Assembly (NCBI RefSeq): GCF_000378765.1
Contig: NZ_KB905344.1
Coordinates: forward strand, 78,332 to 142,331
DNA: 64,000 nucleotides
Reading direction: 5' to 3'
Origin: Psychroflexus tropicus DSM 15496
GTDB taxonomy: Bacteria; Bacteroidota; Bacteroidia; Flavobacteriales; Flavobacteriaceae
Below, piece after piece: positions 35,999 to 45,433 of the stretch. How positions within the stretch are numbered: position 1 is the first letter of the stretch; each line of letters begins with the position of its first letter. The notes beneath the pieces were generated by a model. The model made no database searches. It had not been told where the DNA came from and worked only from the letters and a program-made list of their open reading frames with translations. A program made the translations under genes and the position numbers.

Positions 35999-36952
35999 TT
36001 ATTCAGAATAGACTCCTAAATCCACAAATTTGTTCATTCGTTTTTCAATCAAATCTTCTGGGGATAACTTTTTCAATTCTTCAAGTTCTGACAGAATAGA
36101 CTTGGTTACAATTTCGAAAGTTTTTTCTCTATTGCTATGTGCTCCACCTAGAGGTTCCTTTATGATCTTGTCTATAATTTTTAACTTCTTCATGTCTGTA
36201 GCTGTCAACTTCAGGGCTTCAGCTGCAGTTTGTTTATATTCCCAGCTTCTCCACAAAATAGAAGAACAAGATTCTGGAGAAATGACAGAATACCAAGTGT
36301 TTTCAAGCATCATGACGCGGTCTCCAACCGCTATACCTAAAGCTCCGCCACTCGCTCCTTCTCCAATGATAATGACAATAATCGGAACTTTGAGCTGACT
36401 CATCTCCATAATGTTTCTTGCAATAGCTTCACCTTGACCTCGTTCTTCGGCTTCTAAGCCTGGAAAAGCTCCCGGGGTATCAACAAGAGTCACGATAGGC
36501 AAATCGAATTTTTCTGCTTTTTTCATCAAGCGCAGAGCTTTTCTGTAGCCTTCCGGATTGGCCATACCAAAATTTCTGTATTGTCTCGTTTTGGTATTGT
36601 AACCCTTTTGCTGGCCAATAAACATAAAGCTTTGCTGGTTGATTTTTCCTAACCCGCCAATCATAGCTTTGTCATCCCCAAAGGTTCGGTCGCCATGGAG
36701 TTCCATAAAGGTATTTCCGCAGATCGCGTTGATATAATCTAGAGTGTAGGGTCTGTTGGGATGTCTGGACAATTGAACTCTCTGCCAGGCATCAAGATTG
36801 GAGTATATCTCTTTCTTTTTATTATCGAGCTTGAGCTTGATTTGCTTACAGGTGTCGGTGACATCTACTTCACTGTCTTCCCCTATTTCGCATGCCTTCT
36901 CGTATTGCTCCTGAAGAGCTTTTATCGGTAATTCAAAATCTAAATATTCCAT
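35999..36952 (-). CDS. accA: Acetyl-CoA carboxylase carboxyltransferase subunit alpha
   Basis: Alpha half of the carboxyltransferase that makes malonyl-CoA for fatty-acid synthesis. Recognisable elements are [39 protein letters not shown] and [20 protein letters not shown]. At 317 residues it matches the E. coli protein (319). The zinc-bearing partner AccD is not in this window. It is a single gene between an LptF/G permease and dnaB. Confidence 0.97.
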   Translation of the reverse strand: MEYLDFELPIKALQEQYEKACEIGEDSEVDVTDTCKQIKLKLDNKKKEIYSNLDAWQRVQLSRHPNRPYTLDYINAICGNTFMELHGDRTFGDDKAMIGGLGKINQQSFMFIGQQKGYNTKTRQYRNFGMANPEGYRKALRLMKKAEKFDLPIVTLVDTPGAFPGLEAEERGQGEAIARNIMEMSQLKVPIIVIIIGEGASGGALGIAVGDRVMMLENTWYSVISPESCSSILWRSWEYKQTAAEALKLTATDMKKLKIIDKIIKEPLGGAHSNREKTFEIVTKSILSELEELKKLSPEDLIEKRMNKFVDLGVYSE

Positions 36953-37025
36953 GAATATGGTGTGTTTCTTTAAAAGTCAATTCGCAAATATATGAAAGTT
37001 ATGCCTGTTTATTTAAAAACAATGA

Positions 37026-38102
37026 TTAGCGTTTTGCTTTGATTAAGAGATAAATAGCTAATAAACCAAATAATATATTGGAAAACCAAACAGCGATAAT
37101 CGGAGAAAAAGTAGATTTTTCAGCAATAGTTCCAAACACCTTGTCTAAAAAAATATATCCAAAGGCAATTACAATCCCTATAGCTAGGTTAACACCCATG
37201 CCCCCACGTCTTTTCATTGCAGAAACTGAAACAGCAATGATAGTGAGAATAAAAGCTGAAATCGGTACACTCCAGCGTTTATAAGCTACAATTTCATAGC
37301 TGCTGATATTCGCGGATCCTCGTCGCTTCTCTGTAGCAATGAACTCCTTAAGCTCACCATAATCTAAGGTTTCAGCAATATATTCTACAGGGGTGAGTTC
37401 ATCAAATTCAAAAGGAAGCACTGTGTCTAATGTTGAGGCTCTGTAAATTACATCTTCACGATCGTTGATGATTCTCTTTTCAAAGTTATTTAAAGTATAA
37501 GTTGAATCTTCAGGATTGAATTTTAAGCGAGAAGCAGAAATTTTAAATTCCATTTTGTCATCCTCAAAGTGTTCAAGCGTAAAATTTCTGGCTGTTCTTG
37601 TATTGGGTTGAAAATTTGTCGCAAATATGAATTCATTATCATTGACTTGCCTGTATACATTTGAGGTCTCCTGGGACTGTCTCCCTTTTTTAAAGTACTT
37701 GTATTTGAATTCATTAAAGCCCTCGCTAGCATTTGGGACCAGGTACATTGTAAATATCAGGGCGATGCCGCAAACTAAAGTTGCTCCAACAAAATAAGGT
37801 CTTAAAAACCTCCAGAAAGAAATACCAGAACTCAAAATAGCGATAATTTCAGTGTTGTTGGCAAGTTTGGAGGTGAACCAAATAATGGAAAGGAATAAAA
37901 AAATAGGGAATAATAAGTTGGCGAAATAAATTGTGAAATTCCCGTAAAACACCAATACTTCTTCTAAAGGAACTTCGTTTTCCTGTATTTCGTCTATTTT
38001 TTCAGATAGATTCACAACGATACCAATGGGAATAAACATCAGTAAAAGCGCAACAAAAGTGGCTAAGTATCGCTTTAAAATATACCAGTCAATAATTTTC
38101 AA
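37026..38102 (-). CDS. LptF/LptG-family permease
   Basis: Inner-membrane component of the lipopolysaccharide transport complex. The N-terminus MKIIDWYILKRYLATFVALL is typical of the family. Six membrane helices, three at each end, flank a beta-jellyroll periplasmic domain (about 125-260). At 358 residues it has usual length. Whether it plays the LptF or the LptG role cannot be told from one gene. It lies 11 bases after tgt on the same strand. Confidence 0.88.
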   Translation of the reverse strand: MKIIDWYILKRYLATFVALLLMFIPIGIVVNLSEKIDEIQENEVPLEEVLVFYGNFTIYFANLLFPIFLFLSIIWFTSKLANNTEIIAILSSGISFWRFLRPYFVGATLVCGIALIFTMYLVPNASEGFNEFKYKYFKKGRQSQETSNVYRQVNDNEFIFATNFQPNTRTARNFTLEHFEDDKMEFKISASRLKFNPEDSTYTLNNFEKRIINDREDVIYRASTLDTVLPFEFDELTPVEYIAETLDYGELKEFIATEKRRGSANISSYEIVAYKRWSVPISAFILTIIAVSVSAMKRRGGMGVNLAIGIVIAFGYIFLDKVFGTIAEKSTFSPIIAVWFSNILFGLLAIYLLIKAKR

Positions 38103-38113
38103 TGCATCAAAAT

Positions 38114-39244
38114 TTAAAGTCTTATTGATAATTTTTTTACCATGGTATCTTTCCAGGGTCTAAATGTTCCGGCCTGAATCTGTCTGCGTGCTTCTCTCAC
38201 TAGCCAAAGATAAAATCCTAAATTGTGAATTGTAGCAATTTGTTTGCCTAAAAGCTCTTTAACCGAAAATAAATGCCTTAAATATGCTTTTGAATATTCT
38301 GTATCGACCCAGGTGTAACCTGCTGGATCCAGTACAGAAAAGTCATCTTCCCACTTTTTATTTTTTATATTAACAGTACCTTCAGAAGTAAAAAGCATAC
38401 CATTTCTGGCATTTCGAGTTGGCATAACGCAATCAAACATATCTACTCCCAGCGCAATGTTTTCTAATAAATTGGAAGGCGTTCCTACACCCATTAGATA
38501 TCTGGGTTTGTCTTCAGGCAAAATATCAGTGACCACTTCTGTCATTGCATACATTTCATCGTCTGGCTCCCCAACAGATAACCCGCCTATGGCATTTCCT
38601 TCAGCTCCAACATTAGCGATATACTCAGCAGATTGCTTTCTTAAATCTTTGTAAGTGCTTCCTTGCACAATTGGAAAGAGTGTCTGGTCATGGCCGTATA
38701 ATGGAGAAGTGCTTTTCATGTGAGTCATGCAGCGGTCTAGCCACCGATGGGTCATGTGCATCGAACGTTTAGCATAATTATAATCACAGGGGTAGGGTGT
38801 GCATTCGTCAAACGCCATAATGATATCAGCTCCGATTTCTCTCTGGACATCCACTGCGCTTTCAGGAGTGAATAAATGAGTTGAGCCGTCGATATGAGAT
38901 TTAAATTTTACACCTTCTTCGTTTATTTTTCTATTGGCAGAAAGAGAGTACACCTGGTAACCACCACTATCGGTGAGTATATTTCTATCCCAATTCATGA
39001 ACTTATGAAGTCCGCCTGCTTTTTTTAATATACCAGTCCCCGGTCTTAAATAAAGATGGTAGGTATTTCCCAGAATGATATCGGGATTAATTTCTTCTTT
39101 GAGTTCTTTTTGGTGAACCCCCTTTACAGTGGCGATGGTTCCTACTGGCATAAAAATAGGCGTCTCGATGACACCATGGTCTGTCGTAAGTTTTCCTGCT
39201 CTCGCTTTTGAATTTGGGTCTTTACCGAGTAATTCGAATTTCAT
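38114..39244 (-). CDS. tgt: tRNA-guanine transglycosylase without the zinc cysteines
   Basis: Inserts preQ1 into the wobble position of GUN-anticodon tRNAs. Catalytic residues are present: Asp92 (LTDSGGYQV) and Asp271 in FDCVMPTRNARNG. At the place of the zinc motif CxCxxC the protein reads DPAGYTWVDTEYS (about residues 306-318), with no cysteine; only the final His (TIHNLGFY, His340) remains. I start at 39244 (MKFELLGKD, 376 residues); the longer frame from 39265 overlaps the promoter box. Probably cotranscribed with the LptF/G permease. Confidence 0.95.
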   Translation of the reverse strand: MKFELLGKDPNSKARAGKLTTDHGVIETPIFMPVGTIATVKGVHQKELKEEINPDIILGNTYHLYLRPGTGILKKAGGLHKFMNWDRNILTDSGGYQVYSLSANRKINEEGVKFKSHIDGSTHLFTPESAVDVQREIGADIIMAFDECTPYPCDYNYAKRSMHMTHRWLDRCMTHMKSTSPLYGHDQTLFPIVQGSTYKDLRKQSAEYIANVGAEGNAIGGLSVGEPDDEMYAMTEVVTDILPEDKPRYLMGVGTPSNLLENIALGVDMFDCVMPTRNARNGMLFTSEGTVNIKNKKWEDDFSVLDPAGYTWVDTEYSKAYLRHLFSVKELLGKQIATIHNLGFYLWLVREARRQIQAGTFRPWKDTMVKKLSIRL

Positions 39245-39262
39245 ATAAATTTCAATAGCCTG

Positions 39263-39270
39263 CAAAGATA
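39263..39270 (-). promoter_or_regulatory. Promoter -7 box for tgt
   Basis: Read on the minus strand, TATCTTTG fits TAnnTTTG and lies 18 bases before the tgt ATG at 39244, which supports that start. Confidence 0.55.
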
Positions 39271-39350
39271 GGGACTTCTTTCAAAACAACTTCTCAGGAT
39301 TTAATATTAGGTTAGCCTAATCTTTGGCCTTCAGTTTTACAATAAATCCT

Positions 39351-39358
39351 TACTTTTG
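39351..39358 (+). promoter_or_regulatory. Promoter -7 box for the transketolase operon
   Basis: TACTTTTG fits TAnnTTTG, 28 bases before the ATG at 39387. A TTTG at 39323-39326 is slightly too far away to be an ideal -33 box. Confidence 0.55.
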
Positions 39359-39386
39359 AGCAACTTAAAAATTTTGATTTTATCTC

Positions 39387-40232
39387 ATGTCGACATCACA
39401 ACATTTACAAGATTTTGTAACGCAAGTCAGAAGAGACATTCTTCGCCAGGTTCATCAAGTGAATTCAGGTCATCCTGGAGGCTCTCTAGGATGTGCAGAA
39501 TTCTTTTCAGTGCTCTATCAGGAAGTAATGGATTATTCTAAAGACTTTAATATGGATGGCGTAAATGAAGATTTATTCTTCTTGTCTAACGGCCATATAT
39601 CTCCGGTTTTTTATAGTGTGCTATCCAGATCTGGATTTTTTCCTGTAAAAGAATTAAATACATTTAGAAAAATTGATTCCAGGCTGCAAGGCCATCCAAC
39701 CACTCATGAGGGATTACCCGGTGTAAGGATTGCTTCTGGATCACTAGGACAGGGAATGTCTGTAGCCATTGGAGCAGCATTGACCAAAAAACTGAATGGA
39801 GATTCACATCTTATCTATAGCTTACATGGTGATGGAGAACTTCAGGAAGGACAGAACTGGGAAGCAATTTTATATGCTGGTTCTAAGGGTGTTGATAATC
39901 TTATTGCAACGATAGATTATAACAAGAAGCAAATAGATGGAGCTACAGACGATGTTCTGCCGCTTGGAGATTTGAAGAAAAAGTTTGAAGCTTTTGATTG
40001 GAAGGTTTTAGAATTGAAAGAAGGTAATGATCTAGATGCTATAAAAACCACTTTGGAAACTGCAAAGGAGTTGACAGGCAAAAAACAGCCAATTGTCATT
40101 TTAATGGAAACCGAAATGGGTAATGGTGTCGACTTCATGATGGGGACTCATGCCTGGCATGGGAAAGCACCAAATGATGAACAGCTTCAAACTGCCTTGA
40201 GTCAGAATCCAGAAACATTAGGTGACTATTAA
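39387..40232 (+). CDS. Transketolase, N-terminal (thiamine-diphosphate-binding) subunit
   Basis: First half of a split transketolase, the pentose-phosphate enzyme that moves two-carbon units. The TPP-binding element GDGELQEGQNWEAI followed by DYNKKQ is visible (about 150-195), as is the N-terminal SGHPGGSLG. At 281 residues it covers only the PP domain; the Pyr and C-terminal domains are supplied by the next gene 35 bases downstream. Confidence 0.95.
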   Translation: MSTSQHLQDFVTQVRRDILRQVHQVNSGHPGGSLGCAEFFSVLYQEVMDYSKDFNMDGVNEDLFFLSNGHISPVFYSVLSRSGFFPVKELNTFRKIDSRLQGHPTTHEGLPGVRIASGSLGQGMSVAIGAALTKKLNGDSHLIYSLHGDGELQEGQNWEAILYAGSKGVDNLIATIDYNKKQIDGATDDVLPLGDLKKKFEAFDWKVLELKEGNDLDAIKTTLETAKELTGKKQPIVILMETEMGNGVDFMMGTHAWHGKAPNDEQLQTALSQNPETLGDY

Positions 40233-40267
40233 TATCAAATTTTAACTAAAGACAAAGTTCATAAGAA

Positions 40268-41224
40268 ATGAAAACATATAAAAATACAGGAAATATAGAT
40301 ACTCGATCTGGATTTGGAGCAGGACTTGCAGAACTTGGTAGGACTAACCCAGAGGTCGTTGCTATGTGTGCAGACCTTACAGGTTCCTTAAAGATGGACG
40401 AGTTCAAAAATAACCATCCGGAGCGTTTTTTTCAAATTGGTATTGCAGAAGCCAATATGATTGGTATCGCCGCTGGAATGACTATTGGTGGTAAAATTCC
40501 TTTTACTGGAACTTTTGCTAATTTTTCTACTGGTCGTGTCTATGATCAGATTAGGCAATCTGTGGCTTATTCAGGGAAAAATGTAAAAATCTGTGCTTCA
40601 CATGCTGGTTTGACATTGGGAGAAGATGGGGCAACCCACCAAATTTTAGAAGACTTAGGATTGATGAAAATGCTCCCTGGAATGACAGTCATTAATACCT
40701 GTGATTATAATCAAACCAAAGCTGCAACGATTGCCATTGCAGAACATGATGGTCCTGTTTATCTTAGATTTGGTAGACCAAAAGTGCCAAATTTTACCCC
40801 AGAAGACCAAAAATTTGAGATCGGTAAAGCTGTCGCGCTAACTGAAGGTAATGATGTGACCATTGTTGCAACCGGTCATTTGGTTTGGGAGGCGCTAGAA
40901 GCCGCAAAAACTCTTGAGGATAAAGGGATTTCTGCTGAGGTCATTAATATTCATACGATTAAGCCACTAGACGAAACTGCGATTTTGAAATCTGTACGAA
41001 AGACCAAATGTGTCGTTACAGCAGAGGAGCATAACTTTTTAGGCGGTTTAGGCGAAAGTGTTGCCAGGACCCTTACACTTAATCATCCTGCTCCACAAGA
41101 ATTCGTTGCAACCAATGATACCTTTGGAGAAAGCGGAGAGCCATTGATGCTTCTCGATAAGTATGGTCTCAACGCCAAAGCTATTTCAGAAAAAGCTGAA
41201 GCAGTGATATTAAGGAAGGAGTAA
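40268..41224 (+). CDS. Transketolase, C-terminal subunit
   Basis: Second half of the split transketolase (318 residues): the pyrimidine-binding domain with the catalytic Glu in QIGIAEANMIG and HAGLTLGEDGATHQ, then the C-terminal transketolase domain (IHTIKPLDETAI). Both halves are complete and separated by a real gap with a fresh start, so this is a normal split enzyme and not a frameshift. A strong terminator follows. Confidence 0.95.
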   Translation: MKTYKNTGNIDTRSGFGAGLAELGRTNPEVVAMCADLTGSLKMDEFKNNHPERFFQIGIAEANMIGIAAGMTIGGKIPFTGTFANFSTGRVYDQIRQSVAYSGKNVKICASHAGLTLGEDGATHQILEDLGLMKMLPGMTVINTCDYNQTKAATIAIAEHDGPVYLRFGRPKVPNFTPEDQKFEIGKAVALTEGNDVTIVATGHLVWEALEAAKTLEDKGISAEVINIHTIKPLDETAILKSVRKTKCVVTAEEHNFLGGLGESVARTLTLNHPAPQEFVATNDTFGESGEPLMLLDKYGLNAKAISEKAEAVILRKE

Positions 41225-41246
41225 GAAAACAAATTCAACTATAGAG

Positions 41247-41278
41247 AGCCTTTAGATTTTTTTCTAAAGGCTTTTTTT
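41247..41278. terminator. Terminator between transketolase and the BLUF gene
   Basis: AGCCTTTAGA (41247-41256) pairs with TCTAAAGGCT (41263-41272) and T7 follows. It lies where the plus- and minus-strand genes converge; the T run favours the plus strand. Confidence 0.88.
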
Positions 41279-41705
41279 ATGAAGATAAGGTCTTTACAAA
41301 GTCGTACAAAACTTTTAGAACAGGGTGATAATCGTGATCTTTAGAGTTTAGAAAAATATCCTCTAGATTCAGCTCTTCATCACCGATGATGCCTTTTACC
41401 TGTTTATCACTCACTTCTTTATAAGCCATAGACCAGTCTTTAAACTGGCGTTCTTCCAGGTCTCCTGAATCTAATAATATCATGTCAGTATGCCTGTGAT
41501 CATTACTTATAGATTCATAGACATCTGTAATTTCTTCTTCAGGACCTTCTATATATTGAACAAATTTACCTTGTATAAGCAGTAAGACTCCAGTTATGGT
41601 AAGTAGTTTATTTTTTTCTCTAACTTGAAATAAAAATTCTTCAATACTTTTTTTGGACATTACACGAGATTGAGAACTCATGTAGGATACAAACTTTAAT
41701 GCCAT
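41277..41705 (-). CDS. BLUF-domain blue-light sensor
   Basis: Flavin-binding photoreceptor domain. Residues expected for the FAD pocket and photocycle are present: Tyr8 (VSYMS), Asn32, Gln50 (GKFVQYIEG), Trp91 and Met93 (DWSMAY), plus the NDHRH motif. At 142 residues it consists of the BLUF domain and a short helical tail with no output domain, so it probably signals through a partner. Neighbouring genes give no clue to that partner. It stands alone on the minus strand. Confidence 0.9.
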   Translation of the reverse strand: MALKFVSYMSSQSRVMSKKSIEEFLFQVREKNKLLTITGVLLLIQGKFVQYIEGPEEEITDVYESISNDHRHTDMILLDSGDLEERQFKDWSMAYKEVSDKQVKGIIGDEELNLEDIFLNSKDHDYHPVLKVLYDFVKTLSS

Positions 41706-41847
41706 TCGGTTTTGGTTGATTAAAAATGTAATTTAAACTTTTTTTTCATATTAACAAGAAAATTTGCAAATACCAGAATAAGTTGAAATTTTAGTTAATT
41801 CAGGGTTACTTTGATGTCAAATACTAACTTTGCATAAAATATCTGCC

Positions 41848-42618
41848 ATGGAACTAAAGTTGACTCGACCAATCTGTTTTTTCGATTTAGAAACAACAGG
41901 CACCAATATTTCAAAAGACAGGATTGTTGAAATATCGATCTTGAAAGTTTATGAAAATAACAATAAGGAAAGTTTTACGTGGAAGGTTAATCCTGGCATC
42001 CCCATCCCTAAGGAGACGACAGCTATCCATGGTATTAGCGATGAAGATGTAGCGAATGAGCCTAAGTTTGAAGAACTAGCGCCAAAGATCAATGCGATGA
42101 TTAAAGGTTGCGATTTAGCAGGCTACAACAGTAATAGATTTGATATTCCACTACTGGCAGAAGAAATGCTTAGAGTCGGGTTAGATTTTGACATGAAAAA
42201 GATAAATGCAGTTGATGTGCAAACGATTTTTCATAAAAAAGAAAAACGAACTCTGGAAGCAGCTTATAAGTTTTACTGTGATAAAGATCTTACCGATGCT
42301 CACAGTGCGGAAGCCGATACCAATGCAACTTACGAAGTCTTAAAATCTCAGTTAGACCGCTATCCCGATCTGGAAAACGATACCAAATGGCTCTCATCTT
42401 ACAGCGCTCATAAAAAATTTGCAGATCTAGCTGGATTTATTGTGCTTAATAAAAAGGACGAAGAAGTCTTTGGCTTCGGAAAATTTAGAGGTAAAAAAGT
42501 AGAAGACGTTCTGGAAAAAGAGCCTGGGTACTTCGGTTGGATACAAAATTCTGATTTTCCCTTGTATACTAAAAAAGTATTGACGGCTATTAAGTTGAGA
42601 AAGCTAGCGACGAAATAA
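41848..42618 (+). CDS. DEDDh-family 3'-5' exonuclease (DnaQ-like)
   Basis: Exonuclease domain with motif I FDLETTGT, motif II in LAGYNSNRFDIPLL and motif III DAHSAEADT, the DEDDh set (about residues 12-160). The C-terminal 80 residues (FGFGKFRGKKVEDVLEKEPGYFGWI) match the small domain common in flavobacterial homologues. I start at ATG 41848 (256 residues), because a TAACTTTG promoter box at 41825-41832 overlaps the longer frame. It may be a DNA polymerase III epsilon-like proofreader or a general exonuclease. Confidence 0.85.
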   Translation: MELKLTRPICFFDLETTGTNISKDRIVEISILKVYENNNKESFTWKVNPGIPIPKETTAIHGISDEDVANEPKFEELAPKINAMIKGCDLAGYNSNRFDIPLLAEEMLRVGLDFDMKKINAVDVQTIFHKKEKRTLEAAYKFYCDKDLTDAHSAEADTNATYEVLKSQLDRYPDLENDTKWLSSYSAHKKFADLAGFIVLNKKDEEVFGFGKFRGKKVEDVLEKEPGYFGWIQNSDFPLYTKKVLTAIKLRKLATK

Positions 42619-42711
42619 ATCGATTTTCAATCACAGGTAAAGTTTAATATAGTCTTGGGATATACACATGTCATAAATTATATATCTTAGGCATATGAAT
42701 CTAAACCTTCT

Positions 42712-43056
42712 ATGATGAAAAAGAACTTGCTGTTTATTCTGACTTTATTTTTGTGCTCATTAAGTTATGCGCAGGTAGAAATGAAACTCGAAATTGATTC
42801 TACCGACATCAAAATTAGACCTTTAAATGCGTTATCCATAGACCCTGGATTTGAAAACGTAAATCCAAAGAACATTAACTTGTCTAATTTTAATTTCAAT
42901 TCATTTAAAGATGAAGACCAAACAGAGACCTTACTAAAACTTGGAATCAACCCTTTGCAGGCCGACCAAAACACTATAGTGATAAAAAAGACTGTAAATG
43001 GTAAAAAACCATTACTTTTTGAACCAAAACCCTTGATTTCAAATAAAAATCAATAA
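42712..43056 (+). CDS. Small secreted protein of unknown function
   Basis: The 114-residue product has a clear signal peptide (KKNLLFILTLFLCSLSYAQ; cleavage after the Ala of SYA or nearby). The mature part is rich in Asn, Ile and Lys (IRPLNALSIDPGFENVNPKNI) with no recognised domain. It is monocistronic, closed by a strong terminator. The start could be 42712 or the next ATG at 42715. Confidence 0.7.
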   Translation: MMKKNLLFILTLFLCSLSYAQVEMKLEIDSTDIKIRPLNALSIDPGFENVNPKNINLSNFNFNSFKDEDQTETLLKLGINPLQADQNTIVIKKTVNGKKPLLFEPKPLISNKNQ

Positions 43057-43096
43057 AATATTACATAAATACTACAAGCTTATAATGTAATGTAAG

Positions 43097-43137
43097 GACC
43101 TCACAGTCCCGAAATTAAGGGACTGTGAGGTCTTTTT
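43097..43137 (+). terminator. Strong terminator after the small secreted protein gene
   Basis: A 14-bp perfect stem, GACCTCACAGTCCC with GGGACTGTGAGGTC, is followed by T5. Confidence 0.93.
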
Positions 43138-43223
43138 AAGTATAATTATTTTAACATAAGTAAAATAATTATTGTAACCTGCTATTGTAATTTTACGATT
43201 TATTTAGTCGCCTAAATTATACT

Positions 43224-43838
43224 ATGAAATTAATTTGTATCGGTAGAAATTATACAAGTCATATCAATGAGCTTAAGAATGAAAAGCCTAAGGATCCTGT
43301 GGTTTTCTTAAAACCAGATTCTTCAGTCTTACTTAAAAATAATCCCTTTATTATACCCTCTTTTTCAAATGATGTGCACCACGAAGTTGAGGTGCTGATT
43401 AAGATCAAAAAGGTAGGTAAGCATATCCAATCTAAATTTGCTCATAAGTATTACGATGATATTGGCTTGGGTATAGATTTTACGGCAAGAGATGTGCAGC
43501 ATCAGCTCAAGTCTGCAGGTTTACCCTGGGAAAAAGCCAAAGGCTTTGATGGAGCAGCGGTCATTGGAGAGCGATGGATGTCCAAAACTGAATTTCAGGA
43601 TGTCAACGCGATCAACTTCAGATTAGAAAAAAATAAAGCAACAGTTCAGTCAGGTTCTACTTCAGAAATGCTCTGGAAAATAGATGAACTTATTGCTTAT
43701 GTTTCTCAATACTTTACTCTCAAAATTGGGGATATTATTTTTACAGGCACCCCATCTGGTGTGGGTCAGGTGAAAGAGGGAGATGTGCTGGAAGGGTTTA
43801 TTGAAGATTCTTCTATTTTTTCAATTCAAGTTAAGTAA
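43224..43838 (+). CDS. Fumarylacetoacetate hydrolase-family protein
   Basis: Short FAH-fold protein (204 residues), similar in size to acylpyruvase/oxaloacetate-decarboxylase-like members. It begins KLICIGRNYTSHINELKNE. The metal-binding pattern HHEVEVLIKI and the GIDFTARDVQ segment are visible, with FTGTPSGVGQVKEGD near the C-terminus. The exact reaction is not deducible. It ends three bases before the CinA gene, so the two form an operon. Confidence 0.87.
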   Translation: MKLICIGRNYTSHINELKNEKPKDPVVFLKPDSSVLLKNNPFIIPSFSNDVHHEVEVLIKIKKVGKHIQSKFAHKYYDDIGLGIDFTARDVQHQLKSAGLPWEKAKGFDGAAVIGERWMSKTEFQDVNAINFRLEKNKATVQSGSTSEMLWKIDELIAYVSQYFTLKIGDIIFTGTPSGVGQVKEGDVLEGFIEDSSIFSIQVK

Positions 43839-43841
43839 TTT

Positions 43842-45089
43842 ATGCAAGCAGAAATAATTACCATAGGCGATGAAATACTCATCGGTCAAATTATAGATAC
43901 CAACTCCGCATTTATAGCAAAGCAACTCAATAAAATTGGGGTAGATGTCTATCAAATTTCTTCGATTGAAGACGAAAAGTCACATATCTTAAATGCATTG
44001 GAGGAAGCCTCCAAGCGATCTAATATTATCATCATCACCGGCGGGCTAGGCCCAACTAAAGATGATATTACGAAGCATACCTTTTGCGAATATTTCAATG
44101 ATGAACTTGTTTTAGATCAAAAAATACTGGATCATGTGGAAGAGATATTCAAAAAATACGTCAACACGCCAATTCTGGAAGCTAATCGTTCCCAAGCCTG
44201 GATGCCTTCTCAGGCAATCACTTTACATAATGAGTACGGTACAGCGCCAGGGATGTGGTTTGAGAAAAATGATGTGGTCTATATTTCGATGCCCGGAGTG
44301 CCTTATGAGATGAAATCCATTTTGACCGAACAGGCTCTGCCAAGACTTCAAGATCGCTTTAAAACGCCATATATTATTCATAAAACTGTTTTGACCTATG
44401 GTTTAGGCGAAAGCGCAATCGCAGACCGGATTGAAGACTGGGAAAATCAACTTCCTCCTTTTATAAAATTAGCTTATCTACCAAGTTTAGGCCGAGTAAG
44501 GCTACGTTTAAGTGCCAGAGGAGAGGATGAGCAGGTGCTGAAAGAAGGCTTGGAAACTTCTATTGAGCATTTGAATAGAATTATTGGAGACATTATTAAA
44601 GGCTATGAAGATGAGCAAACGCTTGAAGAGCGAATTGCCGAATCTTTTAGTTTGAAGGGCAAAACCTTAGCTACTGCAGAGAGTTGTACCGGAGGGCGAC
44701 TGGCTGCAAAATTTACAGAAATTCCTGGAGCCTCTAAGTATTTTATAGGTTCTGTCGTAAGCTATGCTACTTCTGCTAAATCGGATGTATTAAAAATTCC
44801 CGAAGAGTTTGTTGAGAAATATTCTGTGGTGAGTTCTGAAATCACTAAAGTAATGGCAGAGAAAGCCAAAGCGATGTTTAAATCTGATTATGCATTAGCA
44901 ACAACAGGAAACGCTGGACCAACTAAAGGGGATAGCGATGCTGAAATAGGAACCGTTTTTATTGCCGTCGCTACGCCAGAAGCGACTCAAGTGCATGAAT
45001 TTCAATTTGGTAAGCACAGAGAACGAGTGACTCAAAAAGCAGTTAATAAGGCTTTGGAGTTGATTTATGAAGCCATTCTAAAAAAATAA
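43842..45089 (+). CDS. cinA: CinA-family protein (nicotinamide-nucleotide amidohydrolase)
   Basis: Two-domain CinA. The N-terminal molybdopterin-binding-like domain (about 1-170) has GDEILIGQIIDTNS and ITGGLGPTKDD and is associated with ADP-ribose pyrophosphatase activity. The C-terminal domain (about 255-415) has the catalytic Ser in AESCTGG and the TGNAGPTKGD loop of NMN deamidases. At 415 residues it has full length. It is involved in NAD by-product recycling and follows the FAH-family gene by three bases. Confidence 0.93.
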   Translation: MQAEIITIGDEILIGQIIDTNSAFIAKQLNKIGVDVYQISSIEDEKSHILNALEEASKRSNIIIITGGLGPTKDDITKHTFCEYFNDELVLDQKILDHVEEIFKKYVNTPILEANRSQAWMPSQAITLHNEYGTAPGMWFEKNDVVYISMPGVPYEMKSILTEQALPRLQDRFKTPYIIHKTVLTYGLGESAIADRIEDWENQLPPFIKLAYLPSLGRVRLRLSARGEDEQVLKEGLETSIEHLNRIIGDIIKGYEDEQTLEERIAESFSLKGKTLATAESCTGGRLAAKFTEIPGASKYFIGSVVSYATSAKSDVLKIPEEFVEKYSVVSSEITKVMAEKAKAMFKSDYALATTGNAGPTKGDSDAEIGTVFIAVATPEATQVHEFQFGKHRERVTQKAVNKALELIYEAILKK

Positions 45090-45174
45090 AATTCAGTAAA
45101 ATTTATTTTTTCTAATTCAGAAAAAAGTCGTTAATTTGCATCCTGTTTTTAATAACACCTAAAAGTATATAATA

Positions 45175-45414
45175 ATGTCAAGAGTTTGTGAGCTTACAGG
45201 AAAAAGAGCGATGTCTGGAAACAACGTTTCCCACGCATTAAATAGAACTAGACGTAAATTTAGCGTCAACTTGGTTAAGAAGAGATTTTACATCCCAGAA
45301 GAAGATAAGTGGATTACCTTAAAAGTATCAACTTCTATCTTAAAAACCATCAATAAGAAAGGAATTAGTGCTGTTTTGAAAGAAGCTCGTGCAAAAGGAT
45401 TCTTGACAAAATAA
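45175..45414 (+). CDS. rpmB: 50S ribosomal protein L28
   Basis: Large-subunit protein of 79 residues beginning SRVCELTGKRAMSGNNVSHALNRT, the L28 signature. A TTAATTTG at 45131-45138 may be a weak promoter box. It is followed by rpmG after 19 bases. Confidence 0.97.
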   Translation: MSRVCELTGKRAMSGNNVSHALNRTRRKFSVNLVKKRFYIPEEDKWITLKVSTSILKTINKKGISAVLKEARAKGFLTK

Positions 45415-45433
45415 GACAATAAAGAATTAAGTT

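Noticed and set aside
39387-41224. Transketolase broken by a frameshift
   Set aside because: The two parts are separated by 35 bases with a new start, each part is complete, and split transketolases are known.
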